Shown: positions 22,646 to 32,642, numbered from the stretch's first letter. The stretch: DNA of 64,000 nt from an uncultured Sphingomonadaceae bacterium (GCA_937996655.1 CALKUK010000012.1:62001-126000); one strand, 5' to 3'. Numbers and translations: made by a program. Notes: a model not told the origin generated them from the sequence alone.

Positions 22646-25600
22646 TTATTCGGCAGCGACAGAGGCAGAAGCGAGGCGTTCAGCCTCCATCTGCTTCAGC
22701 GCACGGGCATAGTCACGCGGCATGACCTTGACGAACCGCTTCAGGGCATTGTCCCAATCATCCAGCAGGGCGCGCGCGCGCTTGCTGCCGGTGTGCAGAT
22801 GGTGCCGTTCAAGCAGGATGCGCAGACGGTCTGCGCTATGGCGGAGCATATCACCCATACCATAGTCATGGACGTTCACAGGGCGCTGCGTCGGGCGTCC
22901 CGTACCTTCATCGCCATCGGCATCGGGTGTAATCGGCTCAACATCGACCATCGCCATGTTGCAGCGATCCCGGAACAGCCCGTCCTCGTCATAGACATAG
23001 GCGACCCCGCCGGACATGCCGGCAGCAAAGTTGCGCCCCGTTTTGCCAAGCACGACGACAACGCCGCCGGTCATATATTCGCAGCCATGGTCGCCGGTGC
23101 CTTCAACGACGCACAGTGCGCCGGAGTTGCGGACGGCAAAGCGTTCGCCTGCGACGCCGTTGAAATAAGCCTCACCCGCAATCGCCCCATAGAGGACAGT
23201 GTTGCCGACGATGATGTTCTCGGTCGGCTCTCGCTTCACATGGTTTGGCTGCTTCACGATCACGCGACCACCGGACAATCCCTTGCCGACATAGTCATTG
23301 GCATCGCCGGTCAACTCCACCGTCACACCATGCGCAAGGAAAGCGGCAAAGCTCTGCCCGGCCACGCCTGTAAAGGCGATCTGGATCGTGTTGTCGGGCA
23401 AGCCGGCATGGCCGTAGCGCTTGGCAACCTCGCCCGAGAGCATCGCGCCTGCCGTGCGGTTGACGTTCTTGATCTCCCGCTCAATGCGGACGGCCTCGCC
23501 CTTTTCAAGCGCGGGCTTGGCCGCAGCGATCAGATCATTGTCGAGCGCCTTGTCGAGACCGTGATCCTGTGTTTCCGTGTGGTGCAGCGCGGCACCTTCC
23601 GGCAGCGCGACCTTGTGCAGGATCTTGGTCAGATCAACGCCGTGCGCTTTCCAATGGTCAAGCGCCTGACGCATGTCGAGCTTGTCGACGCGGCCCACCA
23701 TTTCCTCAACGGTGCGGAAGCCCATCTCCGCCATGATCTGGCGAAGTTCTTCAGCCACAAAGAAGAAGTAGTTGATCACATGTTCCGGCTGGCCGGTGAA
23801 GCGTGCGCGCAGGACGGGGTCCTGCGTTGCCACACCGACAGGGCAGGTGTTCAAATGGCATTTGCGCATCATGATGCAGCCCGCTGCAATCAGCGGTGCA
23901 GTTGCAAAGCCAAATTCATCCGCGCCGAGCAGCGCGCCAATGGCCACGTCGCGACCGGTGCGCAGACCACCATCGACCTGAACGGCGATGCGGGAACGCA
24001 GGCCGTTAAGGAGCAACGTCTGCTGGGTTTCCGCCAGACCGATTTCCCACGGGGATCCAGCGTGCGTCAACGACGTCAGCGGCGATGCGCCGGTGCCGCC
24101 TTCATAGCCGGAGATGGTTACATGGTCCGCGCGGGCCTTGGCGACGCCTGCGGCCACCGTGCCGACACCGACTTCGGAGACAAGCTTCACCGAAATGCGG
24201 GCACCGGTGTTCACATTCTTCAGGTCGTGGATCAGTTGGGCCAGATCCTCAATCGAGTAGATGTCGTGGTGCGGCGGCGGCGAGATGAGGCCGACACCCG
24301 GCGTCGAGTGACGCGTGGCGCCAATGGTCTTGTCGACCTTGTCACCGGGCAACTGGCCGCCCTCACCGGGCTTTGCGCCCTGTGCCATCTTGATCTGGAT
24401 GTCGTCGGCATTGACGAGATATTCCGTCGTCACGCCAAAGCGGCCCGAGGCGACCTGCTTGATGGCGGAGCGCATCGAATCGCCATTGGCCATCGGCGTG
24501 AAGCGCTTGGGGTCTTCGCCGCCTTCGCCCGTGTTGGACTTACCGCCGATGCGGTTCATGGCGACGGCCAGCGTCGTGTGCGCTTCCCAGCTGATCGAGC
24601 CATAGCTCATCGCGCCGGTCGCAAACCGCTTCACAATTTCGCTTGCGGGTTCGACTTCGGACAGGTCGAGCGGAGTGTCCGCCGTTTTCAGCGTCATCAG
24701 CCCGCGAATGGTGAGAAGACGCTCGCTCTGTTCGTTGATCGAACGGGCGAACTCTTCATATTCCTTCGGGTTCTTGCCGCGAACGGCGTGCTGAAGCTTG
24801 GCGACGCTGGTCGGCGTCCAGGCATGGTCTTCACCGCGCACACGGTAGCCATAGATGCCACCGACATCGAGCATGTTGCGGTAAATCGGGTTGTCCGAAT
24901 AGGCCGCCGCGTGACGGCGGACCGTTTCTTCAGCAACTTCGTTCAGGCCAATGCCTTCGATGGTGGTCGCGGTGCCGGTGAAATATTTGTCGATAAAGGC
25001 TGAAGACAGGCCCACCGCGTCAAAAATCTGCGCGCCGCAATAGGACTGATAGGTGGAGATGCCCATTTTGGACATGACCTTCAGGATGCCCTTACCGACC
25101 GCCTTGATGAAGTTCTTCTGCACCTCATAGCTGGTCAGCGGCAGGCCCTGACGCACGCGGATCTCTTCCAGCGTTTCGAACGCGACATAGGGGTTGACCG
25201 CTTCGGCGCCAAAACCTGCAAGAGCGCAGAAGTGATGCACTTCGCGTGCTTCGCCTGTTTCCACGACAAGCCCGGTCTGCATGCGCAGGCCCTGACGGAC
25301 AAGGTGATGGTGGACGGCGGCTGTCGCCAGCAAGGCGGGCATCGCAATCCGGTCCGGCCCTTCGGCGCGATCCGACAGGATGAGGATGTTCTTGTCCGCC
25401 AGCACCGCTTCGGTCGCGGCCCAGCACATTTCCTTCAGTGCCATTTCCAGACCTGCGGTGCCCGTTTTGGCATCCCAGGTCATGTCGATGGTTTCCGTGC
25501 GGAACGCACCGTCGAGTGAGACTTCAACCGAACGGATCTTGGCGAGGTCCGCATTGGTCAGCACCGGCTGATCGACTTCCAAGCGCTTATGCGTGCCAGC

Positions 25601-27310
25601 GACACGGCCAAGCAGGTTCGGACGTGGGCCGATCATCGAGACGAGGCTCATGACGAGTTCTTCACGGATCGGATCAATCGGCGGGTTGGTGACCTGCGCG
25701 AAGTTCTGCTTGAAATAATCGTAGAGCAGGCGTGACTTGGACGACAGCACGGCAATCGGCGTGTCTGTACCCATCGACCCCAAGGGATCATCGCCATTGG
25801 CAGCCATTGGTTCGAGGAAGCGGCTAATGTCTTCCTGCGTATAGCCAAAGGCCTGCTGGCGATCGAGCAGGACCGCCTTGTCATTGGGCAGGATCGGCTC
25901 TGCGACTTCGACGTCGCTCAGGTCCTTCAGCTTATATTGCGCGGTCGCCAGCCATTCATTGTACGGCTGGGCAGCAGACAGCTGTGCCTTGATTTCTTCA
26001 TCCTCGATGATGCGGCCTTCTTCGAGGTCGATCAGCAGCATCTTGCCGGGCTGGAGGCGCCATTTGCGGATGATATTGTCTTCCTTGACGGGAAGAACGC
26101 CCGATTCCGATGCCATGATGACGTGGTCATCATCGGTGACGAGGAAACGCGCGGGGCGCAGGCCGTTTCGGTCCAGCGTGGCGCCGATCTGGCGACCATC
26201 GGTAAAGGCGATAGCGGCGGGGCCATCCCATGGCTCCATCAACGCGGCGTGATATTCGTAGAAGGCACGACGCTTGGCATCCATCATCGGGTTGCCGGCC
26301 CAGGCTTCGGGCACCAGCATCATGACGGCATGGGCGAGCGAATAGCCACCGGCGAGCAGCAGTTCGAGCGCGTTGTCGAGGCACGCTGTGTCGGACTGGC
26401 CGTGTGGGATGAGCGGCCACATCTTGTCGAGGTCAGCGCCCAACAGGTCCGATTCCATCGTGCGCCGACGCGCATTCATCCAGTTCACATTGCCGCGAAC
26501 CGTGTTGATTTCGCCGTTATGCGCGATGAAGCGATAAGGGTGGGCCAGCTTCCATGACGGGAAGGTGTTGGTGGAAAAGCGCTGGTGGACGAGCGCGAGG
26601 GCCGAGGTGCAGATCGGGTTCTGCAGATCCTTGTAGAAGGTCCCCACCTGCCCTGCGAGCAGTAGACCCTTGTACACGATGGTGCGCGTCGACAGCGACG
26701 GCATGTAAAAGCGCGGCAGATCGGGCAGATTGTGCTTTTCAGCCAAGGCGACCAGCGGGTTCTGCGCCTGCTTGCGGATAGCCAGAAGCTTGCGTTCAAA
26801 CGCATCCTGATCCGCACAGTTTTCGCCGCGACCAATGATGAGTTGGCGGATCACCGGCATTTGCTCAATGACGGCTTTGCCAAGCCCTACAGGGTCCGTC
26901 GGCACGTCGCGCCAGCCGATGACGGTCTGGCCTTCCTTGATGCAAAACTCTTCGAAATTCTTCACGCCGAATTCGCGGGCAGCGTCATCCTGCGGGAGGA
27001 AGCACATGGCGACGGCATAATCGCCGGGGGCCGGAAGCGTGACGCCTTCCGCTTTCGCCCAATCGCGAAACAGCTCATCGGGAATCTGGATGAGGATACC
27101 TGCTCCGTCGCCCAGCAGAGGGTCGGCACCAACAGCGCCGCGATGGTCAATGTTGACGAGAATTTCGAGGCCGCGTTTAATGGTTTCGTGCGATTTCACG
27201 CCTTTAATATTGGCTACAAAGCCGACACCGCACGCATCATGTTCGTTGCGCGCGTCATAAAGACCCTGATTCGCTGGAAACCCAAATTCGCCCAAAAAAA
27301 CCTCCAACAT
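22646..27310 (-). CDS. gltB: Glutamate synthase large (alpha) subunit
   Basis: A protein of about 1550 residues with the full GOGAT order: an N-terminal class II amidotransferase domain whose nucleophile is the Cys in NEHDACGVGF after a short propeptide, a central domain, the FMN-binding synthase barrel (GGEDPKRF, GAKPGEGGQLPG, CHLNTCPVGVATQ for the 3Fe-4S cluster), and the C-terminal beta-helix (MTGGVVVVLGKTGRNFAAGMSGG). The longest frame starts at ATG 27310, which has no ribosome-binding site. TTG at 27295 lies five bases after GGAGG (27305-27301) and may be the true start. It works with GltD downstream. Confidence 0.96.
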   Translation of the reverse strand: MLEVFLGEFGFPANQGLYDARNEHDACGVGFVANIKGVKSHETIKRGLEILVNIDHRGAVGADPLLGDGAGILIQIPDELFRDWAKAEGVTLPAPGDYAVAMCFLPQDDAAREFGVKNFEEFCIKEGQTVIGWRDVPTDPVGLGKAVIEQMPVIRQLIIGRGENCADQDAFERKLLAIRKQAQNPLVALAEKHNLPDLPRFYMPSLSTRTIVYKGLLLAGQVGTFYKDLQNPICTSALALVHQRFSTNTFPSWKLAHPYRFIAHNGEINTVRGNVNWMNARRRTMESDLLGADLDKMWPLIPHGQSDTACLDNALELLLAGGYSLAHAVMMLVPEAWAGNPMMDAKRRAFYEYHAALMEPWDGPAAIAFTDGRQIGATLDRNGLRPARFLVTDDDHVIMASESGVLPVKEDNIIRKWRLQPGKMLLIDLEEGRIIEDEEIKAQLSAAQPYNEWLATAQYKLKDLSDVEVAEPILPNDKAVLLDRQQAFGYTQEDISRFLEPMAANGDDPLGSMGTDTPIAVLSSKSRLLYDYFKQNFAQVTNPPIDPIREELVMSLVSMIGPRPNLLGRVAGTHKRLEVDQPVLTNADLAKIRSVEVSLDGAFRTETIDMTWDAKTGTAGLEMALKEMCWAATEAVLADKNILILSDRAEGPDRIAMPALLATAAVHHHLVRQGLRMQTGLVVETGEAREVHHFCALAGFGAEAVNPYVAFETLEEIRVRQGLPLTSYEVQKNFIKAVGKGILKVMSKMGISTYQSYCGAQIFDAVGLSSAFIDKYFTGTATTIEGIGLNEVAEETVRRHAAAYSDNPIYRNMLDVGGIYGYRVRGEDHAWTPTSVAKLQHAVRGKNPKEYEEFARSINEQSERLLTIRGLMTLKTADTPLDLSEVEPASEIVKRFATGAMSYGSISWEAHTTLAVAMNRIGGKSNTGEGGEDPKRFTPMANGDSMRSAIKQVASGRFGVTTEYLVNADDIQIKMAQGAKPGEGGQLPGDKVDKTIGATRHSTPGVGLISPPPHHDIYSIEDLAQLIHDLKNVNTGARISVKLVSEVGVGTVAAGVAKARADHVTISGYEGGTGASPLTSLTHAGSPWEIGLAETQQTLLLNGLRSRIAVQVDGGLRTGRDVAIGALLGADEFGFATAPLIAAGCIMMRKCHLNTCPVGVATQDPVLRARFTGQPEHVINYFFFVAEELRQIMAEMGFRTVEEMVGRVDKLDMRQALDHWKAHGVDLTKILHKVALPEGAALHHTETQDHGLDKALDNDLIAAAKPALEKGEAVRIEREIKNVNRTAGAMLSGEVAKRYGHAGLPDNTIQIAFTGVAGQSFAAFLAHGVTVELTGDANDYVGKGLSGGRVIVKQPNHVKREPTENIIVGNTVLYGAIAGEAYFNGVAGERFAVRNSGALCVVEGTGDHGCEYMTGGVVVVLGKTGRNFAAGMSGGVAYVYDEDGLFRDRCNMAMVDVEPITPDADGDEGTGRPTQRPVNVHDYGMGDMLRHSADRLRILLERHHLHTGSKRARALLDDWDNALKRFVKVMPRDYARALKQMEAERLASASVAAE

Positions 27311-27533
27311 TGGCCGCAGCCATAGCGATTCGCACGGTCGCTATAGGGGCGACCGTGAGTGTGTGAAGCCTTGAAAACGTATGTCGGCGTTTAGCGCAGC
27401 TTTCACTGCTTCAGGGTCCCATAATATGGAACTTTATTGCGCGTCAAATGGCCCTTTGGTCAGGTCAGGGGCTCAATTTGGCGAAGCCGCCTGGCGGAAG
27501 GGCGAATCGGTGCCCGCGCGGCGCAAAAGAAAA

Positions 27534-27558
27534 GGCCCCCTGCTTGCGCAGAGGGCCC
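27534..27558 (-). terminator. Terminator after tig
   Basis: On the minus strand GGGCC-CTC-type arms pair around a short TTGC-centred loop (plus-strand arms 27534-27543 and 27548-27558, one mismatch), followed by TTTTCTTTT (complement of 27525-27533). It lies 28 bases beyond the trigger factor stop codon. The rest of the 275-base gap up to gltB shows only the presumed gltB promoter region. Confidence 0.65.
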
Positions 27559-27585
27559 TTCATTGCCGTCCAAGGCGCTGAAAGA

Positions 27586-29103
27586 TCAGGCCTTCTTTTT
27601 GGCCGGAGCTTTCTTTGCAGGCTTGTCTTCAGCTGCGGTTGCGGCCTTGGCGGGCTTTTCAGCCGCTTCGGCCTTAGGCGCTGCGGCCTTTTTGGCAGCA
27701 GGCTTCTTGGCTGCCTTAGGCTTTTCGTCACCATGGTCATGGCCACAGCCCGGGCCATGTACATGGCCTTCATCGGCATCCGCTTCGATTGCGGCTTCCA
27801 GTTCTTCGCGGGTCACGGCGCGGTCGGTGATTTCCGCAGTCGAGAACAGGAAGTCGACGACCTTGTCCTCATAAAGCGGGGCACGAATCTGAGCAGCTGC
27901 CATCGGGTCCTGCTGGACGTATTGCACGAAGCGTTCCCGATCCTGCTGCGGATACTGCATGGCAGCCTGCTGGATCAGGCGGTTCATTTCCTGAGAGGAG
28001 ATCTGGACGTTGTTGGCCTGACCGATTTCGGACAGGAGCAGGCCCAGACGCACGCGGCGAACGGCGATGGTGCGATACTCCTCGCGATCCTTTTCCATTT
28101 CGGCGCGGGCCGCTTCTGGATCAGCTTCGTGGCCGGCTTCATGCTCCAGCTGCGCCCAAATCTGGTTGAATTCTGCGTCCACCATCGACGGCGGCACATC
28201 AAAATCATGCGCGGCAGCCAACTGGTCGAGCAGACGGCGCTTCATATGGGTGCGGGTGAGCTGGTTGAATTCCTGTTCCAGCTGGCCCTTCATCAGCTCA
28301 CGCAGCTGATCGATGCCTTCCAGACCCAGCGACTTGGCGAATTCGTCATCCGCCTTGGCTTCGTCGGCAACGCGCACGTCGCTGATGACGAGGTCAAAGG
28401 TCGCTTCCTTGCCCTTCAGATAATCGACATTGTAGTCGGCCGGGAAGGTGACGGTGATCGTCTTTTCGTCATTGGCCTTCACGCCGATGAGCTGATCTTC
28501 AAAGCCCGGGATCAGACGGCCGGTGCCGATTTCAACCGACATGCCTTCGCCTGTGCCGCCGTCAAACGGGGTGCCATCGACCTTGCCGACAAAGTCCATG
28601 ATCACGAGATCGCCGGTCGCGGCCTTGTGGCCCTTGGGGGCGTCCTTGAAGCTCTTCTGCTGCTGCGCAATGCGGAGCACGGCTTCGTCGATGGCGTCTG
28701 CGCTGGCTTCCACCGTCAGGCGCTCCAGCTTCAGGCCTTCCAGGCTCGGCGTCGCGATTTCCGGCAACACTTCGAGTGTCACCGTCACTTCGGCGTCCTT
28801 GCCATGTTCATAGCCTTCGCCCAGCTCAACGGCGGGCGACATTGCGGGACGAAGCTTTTCCTTGCCGATCAGCGACTGGACAGCTTCCTGCACCGAAGAG
28901 TTCAGCGCATCGCCCTGAAGCGCTTCGCCATGCATCTTCTTGACGAGGTTTGCAGGCACCTTGCCGGGGCGGAAACCGGGCATGCGCACCGTTGGCGCGA
29001 GTCGCGTGACTTCCTGTTCGACGCGCGCGGCGATATCCTTGGCGGTAATCGTCAGCGTGTAGGCGCGCTTCAGGCCTTCGTTCAACGTTTCGACAGTCTG
29101 CAT
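27586..29103 (-). CDS. tig: Trigger factor, with a long basic C-terminal tail
   Basis: The protein begins with the ribosome-binding domain (signature PGFRPGKVPANLVKK), then the FKBP-type domain (GDLVIMDFVGKVDGTPFDGG), then the C-terminal chaperone arms. It acts on nascent chains at the ribosome exit. The usual length is about 430 residues; this one has 505. The extra part (about 445-505) has a His-rich patch (HVHGPGCGHDHG) and then a Lys/Ala/Pro-rich tail. Similar tails occur in some alphaproteobacterial trigger factors, but the His/Cys patch looks able to bind metal, which is an inference. A tRNA-Leu gene lies upstream. Confidence 0.95.
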   Translation of the reverse strand: MQTVETLNEGLKRAYTLTITAKDIAARVEQEVTRLAPTVRMPGFRPGKVPANLVKKMHGEALQGDALNSSVQEAVQSLIGKEKLRPAMSPAVELGEGYEHGKDAEVTVTLEVLPEIATPSLEGLKLERLTVEASADAIDEAVLRIAQQQKSFKDAPKGHKAATGDLVIMDFVGKVDGTPFDGGTGEGMSVEIGTGRLIPGFEDQLIGVKANDEKTITVTFPADYNVDYLKGKEATFDLVISDVRVADEAKADDEFAKSLGLEGIDQLRELMKGQLEQEFNQLTRTHMKRRLLDQLAAAHDFDVPPSMVDAEFNQIWAQLEHEAGHEADPEAARAEMEKDREEYRTIAVRRVRLGLLLSEIGQANNVQISSQEMNRLIQQAAMQYPQQDRERFVQYVQQDPMAAAQIRAPLYEDKVVDFLFSTAEITDRAVTREELEAAIEADADEGHVHGPGCGHDHGDEKPKAAKKPAAKKAAAPKAEAAEKPAKAATAAEDKPAKKAPAKKKA

Positions 29104-29176
29104 TGGTCACTCAATCCTTCAGGAAATCTGCTTGGCCCGTCATTCCTGAAAACAGGAAAACGGGGCTTGGCAAACC

Positions 29177-29261
29177 TGGTGCGGGCGAAGGGACTCGAAC
29201 CCCCACATCTTACGATACCAGAACCTAAATCTGGCGCGTCTACCAGTTTCGCCACGCCCGC
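29177..29261 (-). tRNA. tRNA-Leu (anticodon TAG)
   Basis: The minus strand folds as a class II tRNA. The acceptor stem is GCGGGCG/CGCCCGC, the discriminator is A, and the CCA end is encoded (complement of 29177-29179). The anticodon arm CCAGA-TTTAGGT-TCTGG gives anticodon TAG, with a leucine-type variable arm (TATCGTAAGAT) and the T-arm GGGGGTTCGAGTCCC. It sits between tig and gatB. Confidence 0.95.
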
Positions 29262-29340
29262 ATGAGGCCGGTGGGGCGGCGCTATAGCACGGGGAACGCG
29301 AAGGGCAAGGGCAGCTATGGCCACACCTTGCCCGAAACCC

Positions 29341-30810
29341 CTATCCCAGCGCCTTCTTCAACAGTTCATTGACGACCGCCGGATTGGCCTTTCCGGCCAT
29401 CGCTTTCATCGTTTGGCCGACGAAGAAGCCGAACAGGGCTTCCTTGCCGCTGCGATATTGTTCCAGCTGGCCGGGGTTCTTGGCGAGCACGTCGGCGATG
29501 ACGGCTTCGATGGCGCCGGTGTCGCTCGTCTGCTTCAGGCCGTCACGCTCCACAATGGTTCCCGCGCTGTCGCCGGTTTCGAGCATTTTCTCGAAGACCT
29601 GCTTGGCAAGGCTGCCCGACAAGGTGCCATCCGTGACAAGCTTGAGCAGCTCGGCCGCATTGCTTGGCGAAACGGGTGAGTCTTCAATCGACTTGCCGAG
29701 GCGGTTGAGTGCCCCGAACAGTTCGGACATCACCCAGTTGGAGGCCTGCTTGGCTTCGGCACCTTCGTTCAGGAGCGCTTCGAACCAGCGGGCTGTTTCC
29801 ACCTCTGCGGTCAGCACAGCGGCGTTATAGGCGCTGATGCCCAGTGTTTCGACATAGCGCGCACGCTTGGCATCCGGCAGTTCGGGCAGGCTTGCGCGAC
29901 ATTCTTCAACAAACGCTTCGGTCAGTTCGAGCGGCAGCAGATCAGGATCGGGGAAGTAGCGGTAATCATGCGCGTCTTCCTTAGACCGCATCGACCGCGT
30001 CGTGCCGGTGTCGGGATTGAACAGGCGCGTTTCCTGAACGATCTTACCCCCGGCTTCGAGAACGTCGACCTGACGGTTTGCCTCATGCTCAATCGCCTGC
30101 ATGACGAAACGGACCGAGTTCACATTCTTCGTTTCGGTGCGCGTGCCAAGCTCTTCGCCCGCACGGCGGACCGAGACGTTGACGTCGGCACGCATCGAGC
30201 CTTCTTCCATATTGCCGTCGCAGGAACCGACATAGCGCAGGATGGCGCGCAGCTTACGCAGATAGGCCCCGGCCTCGGCAGGAGAGGTCATGTCGGGGCG
30301 CGATACGATTTCCATCAACGCGACGCCGGAACGGTTGAGATCAACATAAGATCGCGTTGGGTGCTGATCATGCATCAGCTTGCCCGCGTCCTGTTCCACA
30401 TGGATGCGTTCCACGCCGATGCGCTTGGCCTCCAAGATGCCCGCCTTTTCGTCGGCGTCGATCTCCAGATGCCCTTCGCCCACCAGCGGGTGGTACAGCT
30501 GGGAAATCTGGTAGCCCTGCGGCAAATCCGCGTAGAAATAATTCTTCCGGTCAAACCGGCTCCAGCGGTTGATCTGCGCATCGATGGCAAGACCGGTGCG
30601 CACCGCCTGCCGAATGCACTCGGCATTGGGCACGGGCAGCATGCCGGGCATGGCCGCGTCGATCAGCGAGACCTGCGTGTTCGGTTCCGCGCCAAAGGAG
30701 GCGGCGGCACCCGAAAACAGCTTGGACTTGGACGTGACCTGCGCGTGGACTTCAAGGCCGATCACGACCTCCCATTCACCCGTTGTGCCCTGAATACGAT
30801 AGCTGCTCAT
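29341..30810 (-). CDS. gatB: Asp-tRNA(Asn)/Glu-tRNA(Gln) amidotransferase subunit B
   Basis: A 489-residue GatB that binds the mischarged tRNA and activates its side-chain carboxylate. The kinase-like cradle is visible: WEVVIGLEVHAQ near the start, SLIDAAMPGMLPVPN, and DLPQGYQISQ, together with EDAHDYRYFPDPDLLPLE. The C-terminal part is the helical YqeY-like tail. It follows gatA by one base in the same direction, so gatC, gatA and gatB form one operon supplying glutaminyl-tRNA and/or asparaginyl-tRNA. Confidence 0.96.
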   Translation of the reverse strand: MSSYRIQGTTGEWEVVIGLEVHAQVTSKSKLFSGAAASFGAEPNTQVSLIDAAMPGMLPVPNAECIRQAVRTGLAIDAQINRWSRFDRKNYFYADLPQGYQISQLYHPLVGEGHLEIDADEKAGILEAKRIGVERIHVEQDAGKLMHDQHPTRSYVDLNRSGVALMEIVSRPDMTSPAEAGAYLRKLRAILRYVGSCDGNMEEGSMRADVNVSVRRAGEELGTRTETKNVNSVRFVMQAIEHEANRQVDVLEAGGKIVQETRLFNPDTGTTRSMRSKEDAHDYRYFPDPDLLPLELTEAFVEECRASLPELPDAKRARYVETLGISAYNAAVLTAEVETARWFEALLNEGAEAKQASNWVMSELFGALNRLGKSIEDSPVSPSNAAELLKLVTDGTLSGSLAKQVFEKMLETGDSAGTIVERDGLKQTSDTGAIEAVIADVLAKNPGQLEQYRSGKEALFGFFVGQTMKAMAGKANPAVVNELLKKALG

Positions 30811-30811
30811 G

Positions 30812-32293
30812 TTACCACCACTTGTCCGCGCGGGCTGTAAATCCGGCGCGTTCCTCGATTGCGAGGCCCGCGTTCAGCACGGTCTGTTCATCCAATGCCT
30901 TGCCGATGATCTGAAGACCCAGCGGCAGACCCTGCGCGTCGAGGCCACCCGGGACCGACATGGCAGGGAGACCCGCCAGCGAGGTCGGCACGGTGAAGAC
31001 GTCGTTCAGATACATGGCGAGCGGATCGTCCGATTTTTCGCCAAGGCCAAAGGCGGCACTCGGCGCCGTCGGGGTCAGCAGCAGATCGCACTTTTCCCAA
31101 GCCTGTTCAAAGTCGCGCGCGATGAGCGTGCGGACCTTTTGCGCCTGCGTATAATAGGCGTCGTAGAAACCCGCCGACAGCACGTAGGTGCCGATGAGGA
31201 TGCGGCGCTTGACCTCATCCCCGAAGCCAGCCGCGCGCGTTGCGGCGTACATGTCCTGCAGGTTGGCCCCATCGGGCAAGTCGCGCAGGCCGTAACGCAC
31301 ACCATCATAGCGGGCGAGGTTGGACGACGCCTCGGCAGGCGCGATGATGTAATAGGCCGGCAGCGCATATTGCGTGTGCGGCAGCGAGACGTTGACGATC
31401 TCGGCCCCTGCATCCTTCAGCCAGCTTATGCCCTGTTCCCACAAAGCATCGATTTCGGCCGGCATGCCGTCGACACGATATTCCTTGGGAATGCCGACGC
31501 GCTTGCCCTTGAGGTCAGATGACAGCGCGGCTTCCCAATTGGGGACGGCCAAGTCGAGCGAGGTCGAGTCCTTGGGGTCAAAGCCGGCCATGTTTTCCAG
31601 CAGGATGGCGCAGTCGCGCACGTCGCGCGCCATCGGTCCCGCCTGATCGAGCGAGGACGCGAAGGCAACGATGCCCCAACGCGAGCAGCGGCCATAGGTC
31701 GGCTTGATGCCCGAAATGCCAGTGAAGGCCGCAGGCTGACGGATCGAGCCGCCCGTGTCTGTGCCTGTCGCCCCCGGAACGAGCCGCGCCGCGATGGCCG
31801 AAGACGTGCCGCCGGACGATCCACCCGGTGCGAGCGCCGCTGTATCGCCATTGTTTCGCCGCCAGGGCGATATCACATTGCCGAAAAAGCTCGTCTCGTT
31901 GGACGAGCCCATGGCGAACTGGTCAAGGTTGAGCTTGCCGAGCATGCCTGCGCCTGCGTTCCACAGCTTGCCCGACACGGTCGATTCATACTGCGGCACA
32001 AAGCCTTCGAGGATGTGGCTGGCCGCTGTCGTCTGGACGTCCTTGGTCGCAAACAAATCCTTCATGCCAATCGGCACGCCGGACAATGGCTTCAGCGTTC
32101 CCGCCGCGCGGTCTTTGTCAGCCTGATCGGCGGCGGCCAGCGCGATTTCCGGGGTTTCGACGATGAAGGCATTCAGCGCCCTTGCGCCGGCCACTGCATC
32201 GTTAAAGGCGGACGCGACGTCACGCGCGGAAAAGTCCCCCGCTTTGAAGCCGTCACGGATGGCAGCAATGCCAAGATCGGTGAGGTTGGTCAT
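30812..32293 (-). CDS. gatA: Asp-tRNA(Asn)/Glu-tRNA(Gln) amidotransferase subunit A
   Basis: A 493-residue amidase-signature protein that releases ammonia from glutamine for GatB. The Ser-cisSer-Lys triad lies in GMKDLF (lysine) and in the GGSSGGTSSAIAARLVPGAT stretch, with the nucleophile serine in the following TGTDTGGSIRQPA. Its ATG overlaps the gatC stop by one base (TAATG), and its stop lies one base before gatB. Length is normal for the family. The operon order gatC-gatA-gatB is standard. Confidence 0.96.
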   Translation of the reverse strand: MTNLTDLGIAAIRDGFKAGDFSARDVASAFNDAVAGARALNAFIVETPEIALAAADQADKDRAAGTLKPLSGVPIGMKDLFATKDVQTTAASHILEGFVPQYESTVSGKLWNAGAGMLGKLNLDQFAMGSSNETSFFGNVISPWRRNNGDTAALAPGGSSGGTSSAIAARLVPGATGTDTGGSIRQPAAFTGISGIKPTYGRCSRWGIVAFASSLDQAGPMARDVRDCAILLENMAGFDPKDSTSLDLAVPNWEAALSSDLKGKRVGIPKEYRVDGMPAEIDALWEQGISWLKDAGAEIVNVSLPHTQYALPAYYIIAPAEASSNLARYDGVRYGLRDLPDGANLQDMYAATRAAGFGDEVKRRILIGTYVLSAGFYDAYYTQAQKVRTLIARDFEQAWEKCDLLLTPTAPSAAFGLGEKSDDPLAMYLNDVFTVPTSLAGLPAMSVPGGLDAQGLPLGLQIIGKALDEQTVLNAGLAIEERAGFTARADKWW

Positions 32294-32580
32294 TATTCGA
32301 TCACCTTGGGCACGGTGAAGAAGCCCTGTTCTGCCTGAGGCGCGTTCTTCAGCACGGCATCGCGGACGTCGCCATCGGTTACCACGTCGTCGCGCAGGCG
32401 CAGGACGTTGGGGATGACGGCGGTCATCGGCTGGACGGCGGACGTATCCACCTCGCCCAGCTGCTCGATCCAGCCGAGGATGTTGTTGAGTTCGGGCACC
32501 ATCGCCTCGACCTGATCATCCGTAACGGCGATGCGGGCGAGCGAGGCGATCTTGCGGACGGTTGCGTGATCGACTGACAT
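32293..32580 (-). CDS. gatC: Asp-tRNA(Asn)/Glu-tRNA(Gln) amidotransferase subunit C
   Basis: A 95-residue GatC that wraps the GatA-GatB interface. Typical features are the N-terminal helix VRKIASLARIAVTDDQ, the NNILGWIEQLGEVDTS stretch and PLRDD-like LRLRDDVVTDGD. The frame is open 12 codons upstream, but ATG 32580 starts at the usual MSVDHATVRKIA. It is divergent from priA with 62 bases between the starts. A shared promoter region is likely there, though no clear hexamers were picked out. Confidence 0.95.
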   Translation of the reverse strand: MSVDHATVRKIASLARIAVTDDQVEAMVPELNNILGWIEQLGEVDTSAVQPMTAVIPNVLRLRDDVVTDGDVRDAVLKNAPQAEQGFFTVPKVIE

Positions 32581-32642
32581 GGATGCGCGCCTAGCAGTGC
32601 CCCCGCTGGCCTGCAAGCCGATGGCGCGCTATCGGCGGTGCA

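Noticed and set aside
22793..25003. A 736-codon open frame on the plus strand inside gltB
   Set aside because: It is antisense to the clearly coding gltB, has no ribosome-binding site or family motifs, and is the usual product of GC-rich third-position bias.
27448..29265. A 605-codon frame on the plus strand over trigger factor and the tRNA-Leu gene
   Set aside because: It lies antisense to tig and crosses a tRNA gene. Trigger factor has all its family motifs, so this frame is a shadow.
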